Shown: piece after piece, positions 1-5,203 of the stretch
Numbering within the stretch: position 1 is the stretch's first letter
Layout of the letters: every line of letters starts with the position of its first letter
Source of the DNA: Burkholderiales bacterium
GTDB lineage: Bacteria > Pseudomonadota > Gammaproteobacteria > Burkholderiales > Burkholderiaceae_C
Assembly (NCBI GenBank): GCA_947474415.1
Contig: CANJKD010000131.1
Location: 1 to 6,708, forward strand
Reading direction: 5' to 3'
Length of the DNA stretch: 6,708 bases
Made by a program: the position numbers and the translations under genes
Notes under the pieces: generated by a model
Seen by the model: the letters and a program-made list of their open reading frames with translations, nothing else
What the model was told of the DNA's origin: nothing
Databases searched by the model: none

Positions 1-729
1 GCGGCCGGAGTGGATCACGCTGACGGCATCGCACAGCTTGGCCACCAGCCCGAGGTTGTGGGTGATGAACAGCACCGCCGCGCCCTCGTCGCGCTGCAGC
101 GCGCGCAGCAGGCGCAGCACCTCGCGCTGCACCGTCACGTCCAGCGCCGTGGTCGGCTCGTCGGCGATGATGAGTTTGGGCTTGCAGGCGAACGCGATCG
201 CGATCAGCACGCGCTGGCGCATGCCGCCCGACAACTCGTGCGGGTACTGGCGAAACACCGTGGCAGGCGCGCGGATCTGAACCGCCTCCAGCAACTCGAG
301 CGTGCGCGCCCTCGCCTGCGCGGCGCTGTGGCCCAGGTGCAGGCGCAGCACCTCGCCCACCTGGGCGCCGATGGTGTGGCCGGGGTTCAGGGCAGTCAGC
401 GGGTCTTGCGGGATCAGCGCCACATCGCGCCCGAGCTGCACGCGGCGTTGCGCCGGCGTCAGGCCGAGCCAGTCGGTGCCGAGGAAGCTCACCGAGCCGG
501 CCAGCACGTCCATGCCGGGCGGCGTGATGCCGAGCACGGTGCGGCCGACCATGCTCTTGCCGGCACCCGATTCGCCGACCAGCGCATGCACCTCGCCCTT
601 CGCCACATGAAGGTCGATGCCGCGCAGGATCAAGCGTGCGGGCTGCCCGCGCCGTGCGCGCAGCGCCAGGTGCAAGCCGTCGATCTGCAGGCAGGCCGCA
701 GTGTTAGAAACGGAATCGGACGCCATCAT
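1..729 (-). CDS. DppD/OppD-type ABC importer ATPase, C-terminus cut off by the window edge
   Basis: This is the cytoplasmic ATP-hydrolysing subunit of a peptide/nickel-family ABC importer. The frame is open for 243 codons from ATG 729-727 to base 1. Visible motifs, in order, are Walker A GESGAGKS (residues 52-59), Q-loop [10 protein letters not shown] (107-116), signature LSGGMRQR (166-173), Walker [13 protein letters not shown] (186-197) and the switch histidine in ITHN (H224). All are intact, so the domain looks functional. Family members are about 320-330 residues, so roughly 80 residues are missing, including the peptide-family C-terminal extension; this is a window cut, not a gene break. 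The start overlaps the upstream permease stop (TGATG), and a second ATG follows directly at 726-724. No clear ribosome site is seen, so translation is probably coupled. The DppD rather than DppF assignment rests on gene order and is less certain than the family. Confidence 0.95.
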   Translation of the reverse strand, partial: MMASDSVSNTAACLQIDGLHLALRARRGQPARLILRGIDLHVAKGEVHALVGESGAGKSMVGRTVLGITPPGMDVLAGSVSFLGTDWLGLTPAQRRVQLGRDVALIPQDPLTALNPGHTIGAQVGEVLRLHLGHSAAQARARTLELLEAVQIRAPATVFRQYPHELSGGMRQRVLIAIAFACKPKLIIADEPTTALDVTVQREVLRLLRALQRDEGAAVLFITHNLGLVAKLCDAVSVIHSGR

Positions 730-1562
730 CACATGTGCAGCAGCGGGTCGAGCGATTCGCGCAGCCCGTCGCCGAGCGAATTGCAGGCCAGCACCGTCAG
801 CGCGATCGCGGCGATCGGCAGGCCGAGCAGCCACGGCGTCTGGTTCACGTACAAGCGCCCTTCCTGCACCAGCCCGCCCCAGGTCGGCATGTCGCTCGAC
901 ACCGACAGCCCGACGAACGACAGGATCGCCTCCACCACCACCGCGATGCCCATCTCCAGCGTGAACAGCGTCAGCAGCAGCGGCAGCACGTTCGGCAGCA
1001 CCTCGTGCCACAGTGTGTGCGTGCGCGACTGGCCGAGGGTGCGCGCGGAGGTCACGTAGTCGAGCCGCGCCTGGGCTTGCGCCTCGGCCCGCACGACGCG
1101 GCAAAAGCGCGTCCAGTCGATGATGGCAATGGCCAGCACCACCGAGTGCAGGCCGGTGCCGATCACCGCCACCAGCACGATCGACAGCAGCACGGCCGGG
1201 AACGACATCCACACATCGACCAGGCGCGACACCAGTGTGTCGACCCAGCCGCCGAGAAAGCCGGCCCACAAGCCCAGCAGCGTGCCGGCGAACGCGGCCA
1301 GGCTGGCGCCGGCGATGGCCACGATCATCGCCGGCCGCGCGCCATAGACCAGCCGCGAAAGAATGTCGCGGCCCAGGCTGTCGGTGCCGAACAGGTGTGC
1401 GCGTTCGCCCTCGGCGCTCCAGGCCGGCGGCAGGCTGGCGATCATCAGGTCTTGTTCCAGCGGGTCGTGCGGCGCGAGCCAGCGCGCGAATACCGCGCAC
1501 ACCAGCACCAGCCCCAGCACCGCTGCGCCGAACCAGACGCGCTTCACGAAATGCAGGCTCAT
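729..1562 (-). CDS. DppC/OppC-type ABC importer inner-membrane permease
   Basis: This is one of two transmembrane subunits forming the channel of a peptide/nickel-family ABC importer. From ATG 1562 it is 277 residues, close to the usual 280-300. A first membrane segment lies at about residues 10-29. It is followed by the family motif [14 protein letters not shown] (57-70), several hydrophobic segments (about 80-104, 121-150, 193-218, 244-260), the [10 protein letters not shown] stretch (168-177) leading into the EAA loop around E187-N191 that contacts the ATPase, the FVGLSV...P.WG motif (216-229), and [11 protein letters not shown] near the end (263-273). The frame also allows a TTG start at 1583, but MSLHFVKRV is the more natural N-terminus. 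The stop shares one base with the ATPase start. Upstream, three 14-bp repeats move the only Shine-Dalgarno-like sequence 36 nt from this ATG, which is unusual. Confidence 0.93.
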   Translation of the reverse strand: MSLHFVKRVWFGAAVLGLVLVCAVFARWLAPHDPLEQDLMIASLPPAWSAEGERAHLFGTDSLGRDILSRLVYGARPAMIVAIAGASLAAFAGTLLGLWAGFLGGWVDTLVSRLVDVWMSFPAVLLSIVLVAVIGTGLHSVVLAIAIIDWTRFCRVVRAEAQAQARLDYVTSARTLGQSRTHTLWHEVLPNVLPLLLTLFTLEMGIAVVVEAILSFVGLSVSSDMPTWGGLVQEGRLYVNQTPWLLGLPIAAIALTVLACNSLGDGLRESLDPLLHM

Positions 1563-1600
1563 GCGTCGGTCTTCATGCGTCAATCTTCATGCGTCAGGCT
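1559..1600 (-). repeat. Three 14-bp tandem repeats over the start of the DppC-type gene
   Basis: Three consecutive units (1559-1572, 1573-1586, 1587-1600) match tcatgcgtcNNNct on the plus strand, with 11 of 14 positions invariant. On the coding (minus) strand each unit supplies GACGCATGA, so ATG occurs at 1590, 1576 and 1562. The first two open five-codon frames (MKIDA and MKTDA). Each ends in a TGA that overlaps the next ATG (ATGA), and the third ATG starts the permease. A GGAAG at 1603-1599 lies 8 nt before the first ATG. Removing two units would place that site 8 nt before the permease ATG, which suggests expansion by slippage. Any regulatory role is inference. Confidence 0.85.
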
Positions 1601-1615
1601 TCCGGTCTCGCAACG

Positions 1616-2620
1616 TCAGCTGCGCAGCTTCGGGTTCAGCCGCACGTTGATGATGTCGACCACGAGGTTGACGGTGATGAACAGCAGCGCGAAGGTCAGC
1701 ACGATGCCCTGGATCAGCGGCAGGTCGCGGTTGATCACCGCGTCGATCGCCATGTTGCCCAGCCCTGGCAGGCCGAACAGCTTTTCGATCAGCACCGTGC
1801 CGCCGATCAGGAAGGTGAACTGCACGCCGGCCAGGTTCAGCGCCGGCCCGAGCGCGTTGCGCAACGCCTCGCGCCACAGTACCTGCCAGGGGCTGAAACC
1901 CTTCACTTGCGCGATCAGGATGTAGTCTTGCGCCAGCACGTCGAGCAGCGAAGCTTTGAGCACACGGGCGATCATCGCGGCCAGCGGCAGGCTGAGCGAC
2001 AGCGCCGGCCAGGCCAGGTGATACAGGGCCGATCCGAACACATCGAAGCGCCCGTGCAGCAGGCTTTCGGTGAGCACGAAGCCCGAGCTCGAATCGAAGC
2101 GCAGGCTGCCGTCGAGCAGGCCGAACACCGGCAGCACCGGCCACAGCACGCCGAGGAAAAGGATGCCAGCCAGCCCCCACAGGAAGTCGGGGATCGCGGT
2201 GACGAAGCCGGTCAGAGTGTCGATGACGCGCTCGACCCAGCGGCTGCGGAAAGACACCGCCGCCAGCGCCGCGCCGCCGCCCAGCAGCACCGCCAGCGCC
2301 AGCGCCAGGCCCGAGAGTTCGAGCGTCAGCGGCAGGTGCGCGAACACCAGGCCGAGAACGCCCTGCTTCAGGGTGATCGAGTTGCCGAAGTGGCCACCGG
2401 CCGCCTGCTGCAGGTAGACCACGAACTGCGCCGGCAGGCTGCGGTCGAAGCCATACAAGGCCCGCAGCGCGCGGATGTCGTCCGGCGTGGCGCCCGGCCC
2501 GATCATCATCGCGATCGGGTCGCCCGGCGCGACGCGCAGCAGCACGAACACCACCACCAGCACGCCGAACAGCGTGGGCAGCGCCCACAGCAGGCGTTTC
2601 AGAAGTGGTGTCCAGGCCAT
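1616..2620 (-). CDS. DppB/OppB-type ABC importer inner-membrane permease
   Basis: This is the first transmembrane subunit of the importer; it pairs with the DppC-type subunit encoded 53 nt downstream. From ATG 2620 it is 334 residues, typical for the family. The N-terminus MAWTPLLKRLLWALPTLFG followed by a hydrophobic run (about 11-29) and RVAPGDP (29-35) is the standard family opening. Further membrane segments lie at about 98-121, 140-165, 200-219, 263-278 and 303-323. The DYILIAQVKG segment (232-241) and REALRNALGP (250-259) form the EAA loop for ATPase contact. EKLFGLPGLG (279-288) and the ending VRLNPKLRS are also characteristic. An upstream in-frame TTG at 2668 would add 16 residues read from a GC-rich repeat and is unlikely. 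No Shine-Dalgarno is visible before ATG 2620; the repeat element lies about 10 bases upstream. Confidence 0.94.
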   Translation of the reverse strand: MAWTPLLKRLLWALPTLFGVLVVVFVLLRVAPGDPIAMMIGPGATPDDIRALRALYGFDRSLPAQFVVYLQQAAGGHFGNSITLKQGVLGLVFAHLPLTLELSGLALALAVLLGGGAALAAVSFRSRWVERVIDTLTGFVTAIPDFLWGLAGILFLGVLWPVLPVFGLLDGSLRFDSSSGFVLTESLLHGRFDVFGSALYHLAWPALSLSLPLAAMIARVLKASLLDVLAQDYILIAQVKGFSPWQVLWREALRNALGPALNLAGVQFTFLIGGTVLIEKLFGLPGLGNMAIDAVINRDLPLIQGIVLTFALLFITVNLVVDIINVRLNPKLRS

Positions 2621-2630
2621 TACGATGCAG

Positions 2631-2722
2631 CCGGCGCCGGGCCGCCCCAAGGCGGCTGCGCGCCCCAAGGGCCACGCAGGGGCCCCTTCGTGGCCCCTGG
2701 GGCCGCGAACGCAGTGAGCTGG
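2631..2722. repeat. GC-rich hairpin-forming intergenic repeat, copy 1
   Basis: It fills most of the 112-nt gap between the binding-protein stop and the DppB-type start. It can form a 5-bp stem CCGCC/GGCGG (2642-2646 with 2651-2655) and a perfect 8-bp stem GGGCCACG/CGTGGCCC (2669-2676 with 2689-2696) whose loop contains GGGGCCCC. It shares GCGCCGGGCCG (2634-2644) and CTTCGTGGCC (2686-2695) with the sequence after the hydrolase gene at 6452-6526. From memory it resembles dispersed intergenic repeats of Burkholderiales genomes that contain CAGCTCACTGCG and CTTGGGGCGG. Possible roles are an RNA stabiliser, partial terminator or operon attenuator; none is shown by the sequence. Confidence 0.7.
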
Positions 2723-2732
2723 GGGGCTGTCA

Positions 2733-4286
2733 TCAGGCCTTCGCCTTGCTGACGGATTGCGCCAGCAGGTACCCCGCCATGTGCGGCTTCACAGCCAGGC
2801 TCTTCTTGAACAGAATCGTCTGCACCTGCTGGTACAGCGGCAGCACCAGCGCGTGCTCGGCGATGTAGCGGTCAACCTTCTTCCAGCCGGCGATGCGTTT
2901 GGCTTCGTCCTTCTCGCCCCACAGCGGGCCGATCATCGCGTCGACTTCCTTGCTCTTCCAGCCCGAGTGCGGGCTCGGCCCGAACATCGCAAAGCCGGTG
3001 GAATCGTTCGGGTCGCCGATGGCGTTGCCCCAGTTGTAGAAGGCCATCGGCGCGAGCTTGTGGCCCAGGCGCAGCTCGAAGTGCTTGGCGATCTCGTAGA
3101 CCTCGATCTCGGCCTCGATGCCCACCTTGCGCCACATGCCGACGATGGCCTGCACGGTCTCGTAGTCTTTCGGCAAATAGCCGCGGGTGGTCTGGATCGT
3201 GAACTTGACCGGCTTCGCCACGCTGTAGCCCGACTTGGCGAGCAGTGTCTTCGCCAACTCGGGGTCGTACTTGACCTTGGTGCTGGCATCGAATGCGGCG
3301 TATTGCGGTGCCTGCAAGGTGTCGATCACGACGCCGTAGCCGCGCAGCAGGCGCTTCACGATGGCCTGCTTGTCGATCGCGTGGGCTGCGGCAAGGCGCA
3401 CGTTGTCGTCGATCATCGGCGCCACGTCGGTGATGAACAGCATCGCGATGTCGGTGATGGGTGCGCTCACGCCCGACAGCGTGGGCAGCTTGCGCAACCG
3501 GTCGTATTCCTCGAACGGAACGCCGAGCGTGATGTCGGACTTGCCGGTCTCGATCTCGGCCACGCGCGCGCTCGGGTCGGTCACGAACTTGATCGTCACG
3601 TTCTTGAACGCCGGCTTGCCGCCCCAGTACTTGTCGAAGGCCTTCAGCTTGACGAACGAGCCTTGCACGAACTCCTCGATCATGTAGGGGCCGCTGCCCA
3701 TCGGCTGCTTTTCGAAGCCGGCCGCGCCCACCTTGTCGTAGTAGGCCGGCGGGATCATGAAACCGGTCAGGAAGGCCATCCACTTGAAATAGTCGGCGAC
3801 GTACTGCTTCACATCGGCGGTGATCTTGTTGCCCTGGACCTGGAAGTTGTCGACACTGGACCAGATGATGCCGGCCACCGGGTTGCCGGCCTTCGGGTCA
3901 CCGGCGCGCTTCAGGTTCCAGACCACGTCGGCGGCGGTGATGGGCGTACCGTCGTGCCACAGCGCACCGGCGCGCAGTTCCATCTCGATCTTGGTCTTGT
4001 CGGCGTTCCAGCCCCACTTCGTCAGCAGGCCAGGCTTGAAGGTCAGGTCGGCTGCCTGGTCGATGTACTGGTCGAACACGGCCTTCCAGATGCCCTGGAT
4101 CGACGGGTTCACCGACGACGGGCCGGTGGTCGGGTCCCAGCTCGGCAGGCCGACGTTGTCTGCGATGGTCAGCGTGTCGGTCTGCTGGGCCTGCGCCGAC
4201 CTGAGCCACAGCCCCGCCAGCGGGCCGGCGGCCAGCGCGGCCCCGCTGCCGGTCTTCAAGAATGTGCGGCGATCGAATTCGGACAT
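2733..4286 (-). CDS. Family-5 ABC solute-binding protein with Tat signal
   Basis: This is the periplasmic receptor that captures substrate and delivers it to the permease pair encoded downstream. From ATG 4286 it has 517 residues, usual for SBP_bac_5 proteins. The N-terminus carries a twin-arginine motif DRRTFLK (5-11), an Ala/Gly/Leu-rich segment (13-28) and a likely AQA cleavage site at 31-33, so export of the folded protein by Tat is predicted. Family signatures follow: ELRAGALWHDGTPITAADVVWNLKR (about 103-127, key WHDG and ADVVW), MGSGPY (196-201), and VRLAAAHAIDKQAIVKRLLRGYG (about 296-318, key AIDK). DPNDSTGFAMFGPSPHSGW (425-443) lies near the C-terminus. An AGGAG 5 nt upstream fixes the start; a much longer frame reaching 4904 is rejected because it reads through the VOC gene. 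The family binds peptides, sugars, opines, metals and other ligands, so the substrate is unknown. Confidence 0.95.
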   Translation of the reverse strand: MSEFDRRTFLKTGSGAALAAGPLAGLWLRSAQAQQTDTLTIADNVGLPSWDPTTGPSSVNPSIQGIWKAVFDQYIDQAADLTFKPGLLTKWGWNADKTKIEMELRAGALWHDGTPITAADVVWNLKRAGDPKAGNPVAGIIWSSVDNFQVQGNKITADVKQYVADYFKWMAFLTGFMIPPAYYDKVGAAGFEKQPMGSGPYMIEEFVQGSFVKLKAFDKYWGGKPAFKNVTIKFVTDPSARVAEIETGKSDITLGVPFEEYDRLRKLPTLSGVSAPITDIAMLFITDVAPMIDDNVRLAAAHAIDKQAIVKRLLRGYGVVIDTLQAPQYAAFDASTKVKYDPELAKTLLAKSGYSVAKPVKFTIQTTRGYLPKDYETVQAIVGMWRKVGIEAEIEVYEIAKHFELRLGHKLAPMAFYNWGNAIGDPNDSTGFAMFGPSPHSGWKSKEVDAMIGPLWGEKDEAKRIAGWKKVDRYIAEHALVLPLYQQVQTILFKKSLAVKPHMAGYLLAQSVSKAKA

Positions 4287-4291
4287 GGCGA

Positions 4292-4296
4292 CTCCT
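4292..4296 (-). promoter_or_regulatory. Ribosome binding site of the solute-binding protein
   Basis: AGGAG on the minus strand lies 5 nt before ATG 4286. It selects this start over upstream in-frame codons and agrees with the Tat signal beginning at the same Met. Confidence 0.85.
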
Positions 4297-4333
4297 GGTA
4301 TGAAGGGTGAGACGAACGGGAAAGTGGTGAGGG

Positions 4334-4353
4334 ACCGGCGGGAACATGCCGGT
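4334..4353. other. Short inverted repeat between the VOC and binding-protein genes
   Basis: ACCGGC (4334-4339) and GCCGGT (4348-4353) form a 6-bp stem with an 8-nt loop inside the 104-nt gap between the VOC stop and the binding-protein start. No T-tract follows on the minus strand, so it is not a convincing terminator. It could be an RNA-processing or attenuation hairpin that raises the binding protein relative to its neighbours, or chance in GC-rich DNA. Confidence 0.35.
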
Positions 4354-4390
4354 GACGTCGACGGCGGCTGACGATGCAGGAAGAACGCGC

Positions 4391-4954
4391 CTACCGGTCG
4401 GGCGCCTTCGGCGACCACAGCCGCGTGCTTGCGCCGGCCTCGTAGGCCATGCCCCGAGGGTAGCTGATCAGTTCGAGTTGCAGGCCCCAGGGGGCGAGGA
4501 AGTAGTTGATGGTCTGGCCGGCAGCCGGGCCTTCGGTAACGGGCAACGGCCCAGCCAGAACGCGCACGCCCTGGCCCTTCAGGTAGGCCACCGCCGCCTC
4601 GATGTCGTCGACGTAGAACGCGATGTGGTGGCCGCCGATGTCGCTGTTCTTCGGCATGGCCTTGCGCTGGTCGGGCGCACTGTACTGGAACAACTCGATG
4701 TTGGAACCCATGCCGCACCGCAGCAAGGCGATCTGCTCGACCACCGCGCGCGGGTGCACGTTCAGCGTGTCGGCCATGAAACTGTCGGCGTCGTCGCGAA
4801 ACGGTCCGAAGCGGGTCACGAGCTCGCAGCCGACCACGTCGACGAAGAAGGCGATGGCCGCCTGCAGGTCGGGCACGGTGATGCCGGTGTGGTCTTGCCC
4901 GCACAGGCTCGGGATGCCTTTTGGGGCTTTGGAACTGTTTCCAGTGGGGTTCAT
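4391..4954 (-). CDS. VOC-superfamily protein (glyoxalase/extradiol dioxygenase fold), two half-modules
   Basis: This is a 187-residue cytoplasmic protein of the vicinal-oxygen-chelate fold, with no signal peptide or membrane segment. The first half-module starts at DHTGITVPDLQAAIAFFVDVVG (21-42) and ends at NIELFQY (85-91). The second starts at GGHHIAFYVDDIEAAVAYL (107-125) and ends at LQLELISY (158-165). H22, E87, H109 or H110, and E161 sit where this superfamily carries a 2-His/2-Glu metal site, so metal binding is likely. The reaction is not readable: glyoxalase I, epimerase, dioxygenase and resistance roles all occur in the family. ATG 4954 is chosen over an in-frame ATG at 5086 because of a GGAGA site and because the extra residues would cross the palindromic promoter region. 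It is first in a minus-strand series with the importer genes, probably co-transcribed, which suggests it acts on the imported compound or a product of it. Confidence 0.88.
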   Translation of the reverse strand: MNPTGNSSKAPKGIPSLCGQDHTGITVPDLQAAIAFFVDVVGCELVTRFGPFRDDADSFMADTLNVHPRAVVEQIALLRCGMGSNIELFQYSAPDQRKAMPKNSDIGGHHIAFYVDDIEAAVAYLKGQGVRVLAGPLPVTEGPAAGQTINYFLAPWGLQLELISYPRGMAYEAGASTRLWSPKAPDR

Positions 4955-4960
4955 CTCGTG

Positions 4961-4965
4961 TCTCC
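4961..4965 (-). promoter_or_regulatory. Ribosome binding site of the VOC gene
   Basis: GGAGA on the minus strand lies 6 nt before ATG 4954. It decides this start over the ATG at 5086, which has no comparable site and would place the divergent promoter region inside the coding sequence. Confidence 0.75.
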
Positions 4966-5039
4966 GGGTTCGGCCTGATGAAGGCCCACGACCAAAGCAG
5001 TTTTTGCGCCAGACCCTTGGTGAGCCAGCGGCAAGAAAG

Positions 5040-5057
5040 TAGTTTGCTTCTAAACTA
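5040..5057. promoter_or_regulatory. Palindromic candidate operator in the divergent region
   Basis: TAGTTT (5040-5045), six spacer bases, then AAACTA (5052-5057) make an 18-bp dyad with perfect 6-bp arms. It stands out as AT-rich in otherwise GC-rich DNA and lies about 85 bp from the VOC start and 146 bp from the hydrolase start. Arm length and spacing fit a dimeric winged-helix repressor such as a MarR-type regulator. That assignment is inference, since no regulator gene is in the window. Its position would let one protein control both directions. Confidence 0.55.
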
Positions 5058-5071
5058 TCTGTCTGTAAAGT
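5044..5071 (+). promoter_or_regulatory. Candidate promoter for the dienelactone hydrolase gene
   Basis: TTGCTT (5044-5049) and TAAAGT (5066-5071) with a 16-nt spacer give a weak sigma-70-like match, 3/6 and 4/6 to consensus. The -35-like hexamer lies inside the palindrome, as expected for a repressible promoter. On the minus strand TTGATA (5076-5071) and TTTACA (5069-5064) are good -35-like hexamers for the VOC/importer series, but no good -10 is found at the right distance. Confidence 0.3.
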
Positions 5072-5143
5072 ATCAAAAGCGAGCATGCGGCCAGCCTGCC
5101 TTCTTGCAAGGCCATTTTGTCTGTGGCACGCTCGGCGTTCACC

Positions 5144-5175
5144 GTTGGGGCTGTTCCGCCCCGGCGCACCCCAAC
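5144..5175 (+). promoter_or_regulatory. Alternative hairpins in the hydrolase leader
   Basis: GTTGGGG (5144-5150) can pair with CCCCAAC (5169-5175), or GGGGC (5147-5151) can pair with GCCCC (5158-5162). The two stems share the same G run and exclude each other. They end 28 nt before the hydrolase ATG, upstream of its ribosome site. No known riboswitch class is recognised and chance is possible in such GC-rich sequence. Confidence 0.3.
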
Positions 5176-5192
5176 CGAATCAACCGTATTCT

Positions 5193-5196
5193 GGAG
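5193..5196 (+). promoter_or_regulatory. Ribosome binding site of the dienelactone hydrolase gene
   Basis: GGAG lies 7 nt before ATG 5204 (CTGGAGAAACGACATG). It selects this start over an in-frame ATG at 5117, which would add 29 residues unlike the family. Confidence 0.85.
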
Positions 5197-5203
5197 AAAC
5201 GAC

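Noticed and set aside
1587..2675. 362-codon minus-strand frame overlapping the DppB-type permease in another frame
   Set aside because: It is an Arg/Ala-rich shadow of the permease frame with no membrane pattern or motifs.
735..2752. Long plus-strand open frames opposite the permease genes (735-1925 and 1235-2752)
   Set aside because: Their translations are rich in Arg, Gln, His and Ala with no domain, and they lie antisense to well-supported permease genes. This is the usual mirror effect of high GC coding DNA.
2757..4310. 517-codon plus-strand frame opposite the binding-protein gene
   Set aside because: It mirrors the binding-protein gene almost exactly, has low-complexity composition, and lacks a ribosome site or recognisable motif.
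4460..4470. Shared 11-mer GTAGCTGATCA with 6618-6628, as a possible dispersed repeat or recombination site
   Set aside because: Both copies fall in coding frames that happen to encode (L/V)ISY, flanks do not match, and an 11-base match is expected by chance on this scale.
4287..4904. N-terminal extension of the binding-protein frame up to 4904
   Set aside because: It reads the VOC gene out of frame. The Tat signal and AGGAG site fix the start at 4286.
4955..5086. 44-residue extension of the VOC protein
   Set aside because: It would cover the palindrome and candidate promoters, has no homology-like character, and GGAGA plus ATG 4954 explain the start better.
5117..5203. 29-residue N-terminal extension of the hydrolase
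   Set aside because: The in-frame ATG at 5117 has no ribosome site, while GGAG before 5204 and the family N-terminus agree on the shorter protein.
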